DNA of 64,000 bases from Desulfuromusa sp. (GCA_021647765.1 JAKIUD010000005.1:21677-85676); one strand, 5' to 3'; positions 26,267 to 35,021 are shown, counted from the first letter of the stretch. Made by a program: numbers and translations. The notes: generated from the letters alone by a model not told the origin.

Positions 26267-26282
26267 AACGCTGTTTTGTCAA
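26255..26282 (-). promoter_or_regulatory. Sigma-70-type promoter of acnB
   Basis: On the minus strand: TTGACA (26277-26282), a 16-bp spacer, TATACA (26255-26260). It lies ~110 bp upstream of the acnB start. Confidence 0.75.
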
Positions 26283-26430
26283 TTAACGGATCACCGCATT
26301 TATAGATATTATTCATCTTATTTTTCTTTCCGTTTTTTTAAATAAAAAGGGGTAAACCCAGCGTTGTCCGATTAGGAAATTGCAGGTACTGAACCTGCTG
26401 TAAAAACCCACCTCAGTCCAGAATGGCGCT

Positions 26431-27059
26431 AGTTTAAGCAGTATTGCAGTAAACTTGGGGCCGTCCCCAGACCCATCGGGGGCTGTTCTAAAAGTTTATG
26501 AGCCACGAAGAACTGCGGTAGTTCACACCACAAAAGCCTGGGACGATCCCCATGCAGGGACAGTCTCGGCTTTCAAAAAGGGCGACAGGGGAGATTATAA
26601 AATATAGAGCTCAAATACAGCTACTTTTAATCATGCAAAACATCAACCAGACACTACGGGACTCAATCGGCGCAGTGTGACTTTTTCTGTCACGCATCTG
26701 ACATAATATAAAGATATTAAATAACTGCCAACCGATTTTTTTGGAGATTGTCTAATGTTTGAAATACTTTTACTCATCATTATCGCCTTGATTTTTCTCA
26801 GTCAAATTCTACCAAAGGCTAGCTAGCCCATTTTACCCCCCTAAAAAAAGCAAACCACACAATATCACCTTGAGGCGACCGATCCGTTGCCACAGATTGT
26901 CCAGCTCAACTCCGCCTTATTTTAAGGATGGCTGACAGCAAATCCGGAACTGTCCCCGCATAGGGGCTATCCTGTTTTTTTTGCGGTCTGAACCGCCGCG
27001 ATCCATCGTTCATCGTAAATTTCTGGACATCACAAGTTTACTGCAATACTGGTTAAACT
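26431..27059. mobile_element. 629-bp inverted-repeat element
   Basis: The terminal 25-mers at 26431-26455 and 27035-27059 are reverse complements with one mismatch. Inside them, diverged inverted arms of ~130 bp continue: TTTATGAGCCACGAAGAAC and CCCCATGCAGGGACAG on the left pair with counterparts on the right (27020 down to 26935). The centre holds a 23-codon ORF (26755-26826) with a ribosome site. No transposase is present. The arms share a ~55-bp repeat with 32038-32096. Flanks 26283-26430 (a hairpin GCAGGTACTGAACCTGC) and 27060-27276 hold nothing else recognised. Confidence 0.7.
26755..26826 (+). CDS. Candidate 23-residue hydrophobic peptide
   Basis: Reads MFEILLLIIIALIFLSQ then ILPKAS and stop. 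It has one transmembrane-length hydrophobic helix with an acidic start and Lys near the C terminus, like small membrane peptides and type I toxins. GGAG lies eight bases upstream of the ATG, with TATAAA farther up (about 26718). It sits in the middle of the 629-bp inverted-repeat element. Such a short frame could be chance, but the ribosome site, uniform hydrophobicity and location argue for a real peptide. Confidence 0.5.
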   Translation: MFEILLLIIIALIFLSQILPKAS

Positions 27060-27276
27060 TAGTGCTACTTGACTGTACCTCCCCCCAAAAGGGTAGTGTC
27101 CAAATCTTCAACAGCAACTGTAAACTTTTCCGACAGTCTAAACTTTCCAACTATAAAATCTCTATAAATCAATAGGATACAAAAGGGGCATAATTATTGC
27201 TGAGATATTCATTATAAATACTGAGTCGGAGGGGGCATATTATCTGAACATATTGATGCTTGAAGGAGCCCCGCAA

Positions 27277-27492
27277 ATGCTGATACCAGTTATTTACCCG
27301 AACGGTAAACACGATTTAGTGAAAGATTTCGTCCTAACCAGACTTATTGCTGATCAGGACATTCTAAAGTTCAAACGAAGTCATGGATGGGTCAACATTA
27401 CTGCTGATAATATTCGTGTTATTGGATCAACCTCACTCTATGATGGAGAAGAAAGACGCCAGTCTGAGCTGGAACCAGCTGAAATTTTTTAA
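27277..27492 (+). CDS. Small conserved Geobacter-type protein (GSU3473-like)
   Basis: 71 residues: MLIPVIYPNGKHDLVKDFVL, then ILKFKRSHGWVNI. The start at ATG 27277-27279 is supported by AAGGAG nine bases upstream. From memory the pattern (polar beta-strand, D-x-V-K, FKR.SGWV) matches a short family found in Geobacter relatives; function is unknown. It has no signal peptide, no membrane segment and no cysteines. It precedes trmL by 48 bp and may be in one transcript. Confidence 0.7.
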   Translation: MLIPVIYPNGKHDLVKDFVLTRLIADQDILKFKRSHGWVNITADNIRVIGSTSLYDGEERRQSELEPAEIF

Positions 27493-27540
27493 ACTGGTCA
27501 ACCTTCCATCATCCGCACCATTGTGCTATCTTACCGCGCT

Positions 27541-28017
27541 ATGCAGAGTCAAGAACCTTTCCATATTGTCCTGATTGAACCGGAGATTCCACCGAATACA
27601 GGAAATATCGGTCGTCTGTGTGCGGGAACAGGTTCTCATCTCCACCTGGTAGGCAAACTGGGCTTTTCTCTTGATGATAAACATATGAAACGGGCAGGTC
27701 TGGACTATTGGCCAGAAGTAAAACTGCATCGCTGGGAATCGTTGCAACAATTGCAACAGGAGTATCCGCAAGGGAGTTTCTGGTACACCTCTAAAAAGGC
27801 AACACAGAGTTATACACATGCTGACTTTTCTCCCGGTGATTTTTTAGTTTTTGGAAAAGAAACGTTGGGGCTACCGGAAGATCTACTTGCCGCTGAAGGA
27901 GATCACGCAATACTGATCCCTATCCTCTCCCCAGCAGTCCGGAGCTTAAATCTGGCGAATTCCGCAGCCATTATTTTATATGAGGCATTAAGACAAACGG
28001 GACAGTTGGATCAATAA
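27541..28017 (+). CDS. trmL: tRNA (cytidine/uridine-34 2'-O)-methyltransferase
   Basis: SPOUT-class methyltransferase of the wobble base of tRNA-Leu. 158 residues from ATG 27541. Motifs: IVLIEPEIPPNTGNIGRLCAG, FLVFGKETLGLPEDLL and the knot-forming end IPILSPAVRSLNLANSAAII. The variant VRSLNLA keeps the Ser-Leu-Asn core. An in-frame TTG at 27523 is possible but has no better ribosome site. A terminator follows directly. Confidence 0.93.
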   Translation: MQSQEPFHIVLIEPEIPPNTGNIGRLCAGTGSHLHLVGKLGFSLDDKHMKRAGLDYWPEVKLHRWESLQQLQQEYPQGSFWYTSKKATQSYTHADFSPGDFLVFGKETLGLPEDLLAAEGDHAILIPILSPAVRSLNLANSAAIILYEALRQTGQLDQ

Positions 28018-28045
28018 AAAAGCCGGGCACATTGACCCGGCTTTT
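28018..28045. terminator. Bidirectional terminator between trmL and htpG
   Basis: AAAAGCCGGG...CCCGGCTTTT stem with an 8-base loop, just after the trmL stop and 31 bp past the htpG stop. A/T tracts on both sides let it serve both converging genes. Confidence 0.9.
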
Positions 28046-28076
28046 CTGTAATATTTTATAGTTTTACATCATCCTA

Positions 28077-29918
28077 TCAGATCACCCCAAGCAACTTACT
28101 ACTCCGCTCAAGAAACCCGGCCATCCGCTCTTTACTGATCGCCTGATGCGACAACATAGCCAGATCGTAAATTTGCTCGATCAGCATATCAGCTAATTCT
28201 GTATTGCCCTCATCCTGCAACTTAAGAATCTTTTCAACTGCGGGGCTGGCAGTATTGACCATCAGGGTGTGATCAGAAAACATATCGGGCATCTCCCCCT
28301 GCCCCATCATGTGGGTCATCTCTTTAAAACGACGGGACTGTTCATTGAGAAGAATCATCCCCGGAACAGTGTCATCCTTAAGTGTTTCGATACGGATTGT
28401 TAGCCCCTTGATCTCATCAAGACCATCCTTAAAAATTTGCTCGATCCGTTCCCCTTTGGTTTTATTATCAGCACCTTCAACAATTTTATTAGAGGGATCA
28501 GCTTCAAGTAGGTTCTCGGTTATATCTGCGTCAACCCTCTCAAATTTGATGTCAGTATTTTTAGATTCGAGAAACTGGATAAAGTGATTGTCAATCATCG
28601 CGTCCAGAATCAGGACTTCCATCCCCTGAGATTTGAACAACTTCAAATAGGTCGCCTGTGTCCCTTCATCATTGGCATAATAAACCTTGTTTTCATGTTT
28701 CTCTTTGGCGCGCTCAAGGTATCCCGGCAGAGTCGTGAACTTGTCCTCTCCAGTTGTACGATAAATAACGTGATCCTTCACCTTCTCGTAAAATTTATCT
28801 TCACGCATCATCCCATACTTAACAAAGGAATGGATATCTTCCCAGATCGGCTCAAATGCCTCACGATCATTTTTAGCCAGATCAACAATTTTTGCCGCCA
28901 CCCGACCACTGATAACCTCACGAATTTTGCGGACTTGAGGATCATTCTGCAGGTAACTTCTAGAAACATTGAGAGGCAGATCAGGGGCATCCAGGCATCC
29001 CTGAAGTGGAGTCAGGAATTCAGGAATCAACTCTGGGGTGTTATCTGAGACAAACACCTGATTACAATAAAGATTGATGTGACTCTTGGTGACATCAAAC
29101 TCATTGGTCAGGTGGGGGAAATAAACGATCCCTTTAAGATTAAAAGGAAAATCAATATTCAGGTGGATCCAGAACAACGGATCAGCCGACATCGGGTAGA
29201 GTTTTCGGTAAAACTCTTTGTATTCGTCATCACTGATGTCAGAGGCACTTTTTGTCCAGAGAGGATTTTTATCGTTAACCTCCTCTCCTTCAAGATTAAT
29301 GGAAACCGGCAAGAAGTTGCAGAACTTCTTGATCACCTCACGGGTACCGTCGGGATTCAAAAATTCCTTTTCATCATCATTCAAATGTAAGATGACCTCA
29401 GTACCACGATCCTTTTTGTCGGTCGGTTCAATGCTGTACTTAGTTGTCCCCTCGCACTGCCAGTGTACCGCTTCAGCATCCTTCTGGTAAGAGAGGGTGC
29501 GGATCTCGACATTTTCAGCAACCATAAAGCTGGAATAAAAACCCAAGCCAAAATGACCAATAATCTGGTTTTTATCTTCCAGATCCTTAAATTTTTCAAC
29601 AAAATCTTCCGCCGAGGAGAATGCTATCTGATTAATATATTTACGTACTTCATCAGCCGTCATGCCAATACCGTTATCGGACACGGTTAGAGTTCCGGCA
29701 TCTTTATCAAGATGAACGTTGACCTTGTATTCATCAGATATTTTCAATCCTTCAACCAGATTGATATTCTGAAATTTATGAATCGCGTCAACTGCATTAG
29801 AAATCAATTCACGCAAGAAAATATCTTTATCGCTGTACAACCACTTTTTAATGATTGGAAAAATATTTTCTGTATGAATAGAAATACTGCCTTCTTCTTT
29901 TTCTACCTTGTCAGACAT
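28077..29918 (-). CDS. htpG: HSP90-family chaperone HtpG
   Basis: ATP-dependent cytoplasmic chaperone. 613 residues, full length. The N-terminal GHKL domain has FLRELISNAVDAIHKF, DNGIGMTADEV and GHFGLGFYSSFMV. The middle domain includes GIVYFPH and CNQVFVSDN, and the C terminus includes the dimerisation part (LMVNTASPAVEKIL). AAGGAG precedes the ATG. Monocistronic. Confidence 0.97.
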   Translation of the reverse strand: MSDKVEKEEGSISIHTENIFPIIKKWLYSDKDIFLRELISNAVDAIHKFQNINLVEGLKISDEYKVNVHLDKDAGTLTVSDNGIGMTADEVRKYINQIAFSSAEDFVEKFKDLEDKNQIIGHFGLGFYSSFMVAENVEIRTLSYQKDAEAVHWQCEGTTKYSIEPTDKKDRGTEVILHLNDDEKEFLNPDGTREVIKKFCNFLPVSINLEGEEVNDKNPLWTKSASDISDDEYKEFYRKLYPMSADPLFWIHLNIDFPFNLKGIVYFPHLTNEFDVTKSHINLYCNQVFVSDNTPELIPEFLTPLQGCLDAPDLPLNVSRSYLQNDPQVRKIREVISGRVAAKIVDLAKNDREAFEPIWEDIHSFVKYGMMREDKFYEKVKDHVIYRTTGEDKFTTLPGYLERAKEKHENKVYYANDEGTQATYLKLFKSQGMEVLILDAMIDNHFIQFLESKNTDIKFERVDADITENLLEADPSNKIVEGADNKTKGERIEQIFKDGLDEIKGLTIRIETLKDDTVPGMILLNEQSRRFKEMTHMMGQGEMPDMFSDHTLMVNTASPAVEKILKLQDEGNTELADMLIEQIYDLAMLSHQAISKERMAGFLERSSKLLGVI

Positions 29919-30002
29919 TATTTTGTTTCTCCTTAGATAACTGATTGATTAAACGAGCCGAAAAATAAAAAGCCAGGGGAAGTTTGTCTAGAAAAAGGAG
30001 CA

Positions 30003-30050
30003 AAGATAATAAAAAAAGGGCTCGCCCATGACAAGACCTTTTTTATTCTC
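30003..30050 (-). terminator. Possible terminator after the ferritin-like gene
   Basis: A short GGGCGAGCCC hairpin is followed leftward by a run of seven T. The outer AAAAAAGG/CCTTTTTT pairing extends it. It is between the ferritin-like gene and htpG. Confidence 0.5.
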
Positions 30051-30074
30051 GCATAATTATTTTTTCCTGGCAGA

Positions 30075-30551
30075 TTAATTTTCAGTTAAAAAGTGTTTTT
30101 CATAAAATTCTTCAAGATTACTGAGATGACGGGTTTCATCTGCGAGCAAACGTTGGAAGAGATCAGCCATGGGTGCACCCTCACAACCACTCATCAACCT
30201 CTTATAAAAATCGACAGCGCATTTCTCCAGATAGATGGCGTGAGCCAGAGCAGTTCGAGCGTCTGCCCCCGGAGCGATCTCTTTTTGATCAAAAACGTAA
30301 TTTAAATTCATCGTTGGAATTTCTTGATGCAATTCAGCAACATTATTGTCATGTCCATCAAGTAGAGCCATCTCCAAACGTTGCTTATGATTCAATTCCT
30401 CAATCGCCGCATCACGTAGAATCGCCTTTGCTTGACGGTCTGTCACAACATCAATAGCATGCAGATAATTCCGAAACCCTTCCTCTTCCATTTCAATTGC
30501 TTTTTCAAGAGCCGCTTCATAAGTGTAACAAACACCTTTCTCTAAACCCAT
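30075..30551 (-). CDS. Ferritin-like diiron protein (rubrerythrin-type, no rubredoxin domain)
   Basis: 158 residues forming a four-helix bundle. The metal ligands fit two Glu...ExxH sets: EMEEEGFRNY with AAIEELNHKQR, and YLEKCAVDFYKR with LADETRHLSNLEEFYE. There are no rubredoxin-type cysteine pairs. Such proteins act in peroxide reduction or iron handling in anaerobes. Single gene, divergent from the Bax-type gene. Confidence 0.82.
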   Translation of the reverse strand: MGLEKGVCYTYEAALEKAIEMEEEGFRNYLHAIDVVTDRQAKAILRDAAIEELNHKQRLEMALLDGHDNNVAELHQEIPTMNLNYVFDQKEIAPGADARTALAHAIYLEKCAVDFYKRLMSGCEGAPMADLFQRLLADETRHLSNLEEFYEKHFLTEN

Positions 30552-31051
30552 AATCGTCTCCTGTTTGGAAAATTAAAAAAATATCAATAAATCAGATCAA
30601 AACTGACGCTCAAAAACACCATACAACATAGTACATCCTGTCAGGTAAATAGTAGCATATTTGAGGTAACGAGTCACTCACCAATGATTTTTACTTGACT
30701 CTCTTTTTACCTATAGAGCCTCTGATAAAAGTCGTCATCCTCGTGAAAACGGAGATCCGGTTTTTTGATAAACCAAGGCCGTCTGCGCAGAAATGACGGT
30801 TACTGAGCTTTAAAAGGTTACGCAAAAGACTCTCTATTTTCAAACTTGCCGCAAAAAATAATTGCTCTTCATTCTCAGAAGCCATCATCAAATTTTCTTA
30901 TTGTCACCATGACAGTACAAAACAAGCACTAATCCAAAAATTAAAAAGATTCTTTCCTGAATGATTTCAAGTGCTCCCCCTGATAGAGCTAATATCCTGG
31001 ATTAGCAGAATCTAAGTACCTAATAAATATAGAATTTTCCCTGTAATTCAA
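30552..31051. other. 500-bp intergenic region with a degraded repeat
   Basis: It contains AAAAGTCGTCATCCTCGTGA and GCAGAAATGACGG (about 30725-30800), related to the AAAAAGTCGTCACTCTCGCG...GTATGACG repeat inside the MITE at 38581-38733. A small hairpin (GCTAAT...ATTAGC) lies near 30990-31008. Open frames here run through repeat sequence and look spurious. Confidence 0.5.
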
Positions 31052-31080
31052 TTGACAGAGGATAAAATTATCTATATAAA
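31052..31080 (+). promoter_or_regulatory. Consensus sigma-70 promoter of the Bax-type gene
   Basis: TTGACA (31052-31057), a 17-bp spacer and TATAAA (31075-31080), about 50 bp before the start codon. Near-perfect match and spacing. Confidence 0.8.
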
Positions 31081-31130
31081 GGCCGCTGTCTAATTTTACT
31101 AGCAAGAGAAATTGATACACGAGTGAGCTT

Positions 31131-32024
31131 ATGAATATTTCAAACGTAATATTTTCGTTATTTTTTGGACTCTGCCTGCTACTGGTGAGCTATTCCAACA
31201 GCAACGCTCCCGTCTATCAGGGACCAGACATTCAAATCATTGGACAAGCCTTCTACAAAGATCTTGAAGCTGAGTTTCAAAGGTATAGTTACCAGATTGA
31301 TGCTCTGGAGAATGGAGTTCCTCCACTGATTCTGGAAAATCTTCCCGGGGATCTGAATAAAATCACATCCACTAAACAACGTAAATCTATATTTTTTAAG
31401 TCCTTGCTCCCAATGATTCTATTGGCCAATGACGAAATTCGCGTTGAGCGGAAACAATTACTGAAAGTTAATCAGCAACTTTCAGACAAAAAAGTTTTAA
31501 ATGACCAGCAGTTACAAATATTATTAACCCTATCTCAACGCTACAATGTCAAATCAAATAAAACTCAGCCAGAAAAAGTAGTTCATAAACTGCTGAATCG
31601 GATCGATATTATTCCTGCAGATTTAGCTCTAGCTCAAGCAGCCAACGAATCCGCTTGGGGCACATCGCGTTTTTCACGCATGGCTAATAATTTATTCGGA
31701 GAGTGGACTTTTGTTCAAGGGCAAGGGATCATTCCCAAAGGTCGACCTGCAGGGGCAACTTACGAAGTACAAAAGTTTTCTACCGTCTACGATTCGGTAC
31801 GATCCTATTTACACAATCTAAACACCCATTCTGCCTATAAACAGCTACGGCAGCTGCGAGCAGAAAGTAGGGCTTATGGACAGAGACCAAAAGGACTCAA
31901 GTTAGCAGAAGGACTCCTCCGTTATTCAACTCGCGGGGAGGACTATGTTAAAGAGTTACAAGCGATGATTCGGACAAACCAACTCAATCGCTTTGCCAAT
32001 GCTAAACTACGCACCAGCAGTTAA
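31131..32024 (+). CDS. Bax-type glucosaminidase (peptidoglycan hydrolase)
   Basis: 297 residues. An N-terminal hydrophobic signal or anchor covers residues 1-25. A ~110-residue linker precedes a glucosaminidase (GH73/Bax) domain: PADLALAQAANESAWGTSRF contains the catalytic Glu, followed by ANNLFGEW and YDSVRSYLHNLNTHSAYKQL. It cuts glycan strands in the periplasm. It has a strong promoter of its own. The basic C terminus (RFANAKLRTSS) is normal for the family. Confidence 0.9.
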   Translation: MNISNVIFSLFFGLCLLLVSYSNSNAPVYQGPDIQIIGQAFYKDLEAEFQRYSYQIDALENGVPPLILENLPGDLNKITSTKQRKSIFFKSLLPMILLANDEIRVERKQLLKVNQQLSDKKVLNDQQLQILLTLSQRYNVKSNKTQPEKVVHKLLNRIDIIPADLALAQAANESAWGTSRFSRMANNLFGEWTFVQGQGIIPKGRPAGATYEVQKFSTVYDSVRSYLHNLNTHSAYKQLRQLRAESRAYGQRPKGLKLAEGLLRYSTRGEDYVKELQAMIRTNQLNRFANAKLRTSS

Positions 32025-32037
32025 GGGATCAAAAAGT

Positions 32038-32096
32038 CCAGAGGTTTACGAATCCACGAAGAACGGTGGCGGTTCGCACCGCAAAAACCTAGGACG
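32038..32096 (+). repeat. Third copy of the element-arm repeat
   Basis: CCAGAGGTTTACGAATCCAC followed by a GAACGGTGGCGGTTCGCACC-like hairpin segment. It matches the left arm (about 26496-26550) directly and the right arm (about 26973-27030) inverted of the 629-bp element. It starts 14 bp after the Bax-type gene stop. Confidence 0.65.
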
Positions 32097-32147
32097 GCTA
32101 CGGTTTTGCTGCCATCTTAGCACCATTTGTTTGTTTTTCCCTCAAAA

Positions 32148-33200
32148 TCACTCCCCATTTTTTGCCGGACTTTTAGCATTTATCCACGGATGACTATACC
32201 AGAGCCAGTTCCCCTTCCTCGATTGCAATGTCAAGGTATATTTGTTGCGCCGCCCGGTCAGAGGCTGTTCTGCAGCTACTTGATACCACCCGGAACCTCT
32301 AGCTGTATCAGCTTCTACCCAACACCGGTTTTCTCCCTGGACAAAGCAATTAAACCGCCTCGGATCAATTGGTTCTCCTGCAATATACACATGTAAAACG
32401 GGTGGATTCTCCTCGATGACGGGATCAAAAGAAACCTCTTTTGCCACTTGTAATGGTTCCATTGTTAATTTACTTACAAATCCGGCAAGAGTTGCGAACG
32501 CCCCTCCCATTGGAAAACGGGGTAGATTATAACGATTATGATCTGGATAAATCACCCCTGACTGTTGAGCAAAAGCGACCTTAAACCCAAGGTTCTTAAT
32601 AACCTCAACGACAGCAGCAGAATACTCTCCATAGGGGTAGGCAAAAAGAGTTGGTCTGAAACCTAAATATTTTTCAAATTGCTGCTGAGCCTTTTCGACA
32701 TCATTTTCAATGCGTTTTTTCCATTGTACATAAATTTCATCAGCATTCAGCTCAATCAGATAAGCGTGAGTGTCGGTATGATTGCCAATTTCAACCCCTT
32801 CTGCAACCAATTCCCTGAGTTCTTGCCAGGTCAGATAACCGGTGGTTCCAACTGCTGCAGTATTAACGAACAGAGTCAGTGGGATTTTATATTTCCGAAT
32901 GATCGGCATACCGACATCATAAAGGGAACGGAACGCATCATCGACACAGAAAGAAACCGCTCGAGCAGGAAGATCTTCGTTCTGATTAAGTCGCCTTGCG
33001 ACCTCGCCGAGAGAGATAATATCGAGTCCCTGCTCTGTGACATATTCAAGTTGTTGGGTAAAAATATCGGCAGATATGTTGGTTGATGGATAGCGGCTCT
33101 CGCCAAAGCGGTGATAAATGAAAGCATTGACTTGTCCAGCATAACTTTGAGAAACAAATAAACACAAAATTAGTTCAAATAAAATTAGAAACTTAAACAT
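32148..33200 (-). CDS. Exported polysaccharide deacetylase (NodB fold, CE4)
   Basis: 350 residues. The signal peptide ends SYAGQ (residue 22). NodB motifs: FCVDDAF (catalytic Asp and metal Asp; the usual TFDD is CVDD), EIGNHTDTHAYL (metal His pair) and FAYPYGEYS. The C-terminal ~100 residues form an extra beta domain rich in Trp/Tyr with Cys pairs. It removes acetyl groups from cell-wall or exopolysaccharide sugars. It precedes the RelA/SpoT-like gene's stop by 19 bp and follows it in transcription order. Confidence 0.87.
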   Translation of the reverse strand: MFKFLILFELILCLFVSQSYAGQVNAFIYHRFGESRYPSTNISADIFTQQLEYVTEQGLDIISLGEVARRLNQNEDLPARAVSFCVDDAFRSLYDVGMPIIRKYKIPLTLFVNTAAVGTTGYLTWQELRELVAEGVEIGNHTDTHAYLIELNADEIYVQWKKRIENDVEKAQQQFEKYLGFRPTLFAYPYGEYSAAVVEVIKNLGFKVAFAQQSGVIYPDHNRYNLPRFPMGGAFATLAGFVSKLTMEPLQVAKEVSFDPVIEENPPVLHVYIAGEPIDPRRFNCFVQGENRCWVEADTARGSGWYQVAAEQPLTGRRNKYTLTLQSRKGNWLWYSHPWINAKSPAKNGE

Positions 33201-33219
33201 AGATTTTTCCAGTATCTCA

Positions 33220-34650
33220 TCAAGTAGCTCTTATTTTGTTACGCAGATAGCGGCGGATACTGTTTCGAGCCCGCGGAGTCACAGCCCATTCCAGCCATTT
33301 AGGGAGAACTTCAGGTTTTTCTGAAGTTTCGACAACGATTTGATCTCCGTCCAACAAACGAGTTTTCAATTGCCGGGTGCGACCATTAATCACACCACGG
33401 CGGGCATGCAGGCCAAGGGAATCATGAATTTCAAAAGCAAAGTCAAGGATACTGCTTCCTTCAGGCAGGATCTGGATATCTCCCTGCGGGGTATAAACCT
33501 GAATCGTTGCTGAAGCCAGACGCAAGGAATCAGTATCAAAAGCCGACTCTCCCTCCATTAACGATTTGATCAGATCACGAAAGTTTTCATGCCTGAACTT
33601 GAACCCCGGTGCCAGGACACCTGATTCATTCAAACGGTGCAGTTTTCTGGTTGTGATTTCAACCCGCACCCGCAACTCGCCAGCTTGAACGGTTGTTTTG
33701 AGTGCTTGATAGCCGAATTGAGAAGTCAAATTCAAATGATCGCGTAATTTTCCAGGAATTGGGGGAAATAAACCGTGCAAAATACCAAGAAACAGGTAAG
33801 CATCCATCGTTCTGGAAACTTGAACCTCCAGCGTATAGAGAGAGGCAAAACCACGCTGCCTGGCACGAGCTGAAACAATCGAAAAAGGGCGCCAGCGATT
33901 TTTCAAAAGAACCTCAAGCTTCTGTTGCTCGCAAGTATTGATGATACGAGCTCGAACCTTGCGCAAAAAGTCTGCATGGAGATTTTTCTGTGTTGCAATT
34001 GCTTGCCTGTAAACTTCAGCGCGGCGCGGATACAGGAGAGAATATGAAAGAGACTCTAACTGGGTTGCCACGTAACCCATCCCGAGATGTTGTGCTAGCG
34101 GCACGTAAACCATGCGCGTTTCTTCAGCAATCAATTTTTGTTTATGGAGCGGCAAGGCATCAATCGTCAGTAAATTATCAATCCGATCCCAAAATTTAAG
34201 ACACAGAACCCGAATGTCATCAATGGCAACCAACAAAGTTTTTTTGTATGTTTCCTTTTTCAGGTCATCCCGACTCATGATTTCAGATGTCACCTTGGTC
34301 AAACCATCAACCAGATGGGCAACTTCGTCACCATATTTTTCACGTACATCCTCTAGCGTGACCGGAGTATCTTCGACCACATCATGCAATAAGGCAGCAA
34401 TGATCGAGGGAAAATCCATCCAATGGCGTGCGGCTAAATGGGTCACCCGCAACGGGTGAAAAATATAAGGCTCACCCGATTTACGCAGCTGTCCCTGATG
34501 TGAACTACGCGCATGATTAAGAGCCTGTTCAACCCGGTCTATCTCATAATCAAGTTCATCTTCAGAGAGTTCAGCACCATAATGGGTGACCAACAATTCC
34601 ATAATGTCGGTCATTAAGCGCTGTTCTGTACGGTTATCAAAAACGACCAT
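33220..34650 (-). CDS. Short RelA/SpoT homologue, HD + degenerate synthetase + TGS
   Basis: 476 residues. The HD hydrolase domain is intact (HPLRVTHLAARH, ALLHDVVEDTPVTLEDV, KFWDRIDNLLTI). The synthetase region keeps the frame of the fold (RWRPFSIV, LGILHGLFPPIPGKLRDHLN, VRVEITTRKLHRLNESG). The strand normally carrying the catalytic Asp (D-x-x-A-x-R) reads YTLEVQVS, and QSLHT reads QALKT. A TGS domain follows (IQVYTPQGDIQILPEGSSILDFAFEIH). The usual C-terminal helical and ACT domains are absent. It is probably a (p)ppGpp hydrolase without synthetase activity. The neighbours HIT and TlyA give no clear clue. Confidence 0.85.
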   Translation of the reverse strand: MVVFDNRTEQRLMTDIMELLVTHYGAELSEDELDYEIDRVEQALNHARSSHQGQLRKSGEPYIFHPLRVTHLAARHWMDFPSIIAALLHDVVEDTPVTLEDVREKYGDEVAHLVDGLTKVTSEIMSRDDLKKETYKKTLLVAIDDIRVLCLKFWDRIDNLLTIDALPLHKQKLIAEETRMVYVPLAQHLGMGYVATQLESLSYSLLYPRRAEVYRQAIATQKNLHADFLRKVRARIINTCEQQKLEVLLKNRWRPFSIVSARARQRGFASLYTLEVQVSRTMDAYLFLGILHGLFPPIPGKLRDHLNLTSQFGYQALKTTVQAGELRVRVEITTRKLHRLNESGVLAPGFKFRHENFRDLIKSLMEGESAFDTDSLRLASATIQVYTPQGDIQILPEGSSILDFAFEIHDSLGLHARRGVINGRTRQLKTRLLDGDQIVVETSEKPEVLPKWLEWAVTPRARNSIRRYLRNKIRAT

Positions 34651-34673
34651 AAAACCTTCTTAAAGGAGCCCGG

Positions 34674-35021
34674 CTAACCAGGAGGCCAGGTCATATCACG
34701 ACCACCCAGAAGGTGAAAATGGAGATGCCAGACCATTTGTCCTCCAGCGTCATTGCAATTATTGACCACCCGAAACCCATCTTCAGCAAAACCAAAATCA
34801 CGTGCCATTTTTCCAGCAATTTGATAAATATGACCAACCAGCTCATTATCAGCTGAGGTCAGATCCAGAGTTGTCATGATATGTTTTTTCGGCACAATCA
34901 GTAAATGCTCTGGAGCTTGGGGGTCAATATCCTCAAAAACTACCAGTTGAGAATCCTCATAGCGGATTGTTGCCGGAATTTCACCTGCAATAATTTTACA
35001 AAACAAGCAATCAGAAACCAT
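34674..35021 (-). CDS. HIT-family nucleotide hydrolase (HINT-type)
   Basis: 115 residues: CLFCKIIAGEIP opening, EHLLIVPKKHI in the middle, and the His-triad HLHFHLLGG at about residue 99. HINT enzymes hydrolyse adenosine phosphoramidates and related AMP conjugates. A strong GAGGAG lies just upstream of the ATG. It precedes the RelA/SpoT-like gene by 23 bp and is probably co-transcribed. Confidence 0.93.
   Translation of the reverse strand: MVSDCLFCKIIAGEIPATIRYEDSQLVVFEDIDPQAPEHLLIVPKKHIMTTLDLTSADNELVGHIYQIAGKMARDFGFAEDGFRVVNNCNDAGGQMVWHLHFHLLGGRDMTWPPG

Noticed and set aside
26981..27175. A 64-codon plus-strand frame after the inverted-repeat element
   Set aside because: Half of it lies in the right arm of the element and it has no ribosome site.
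30691..30891. A 66-codon minus-strand frame
   Set aside because: It runs through a degraded non-coding repeat, and has no ribosome site or family resemblance.
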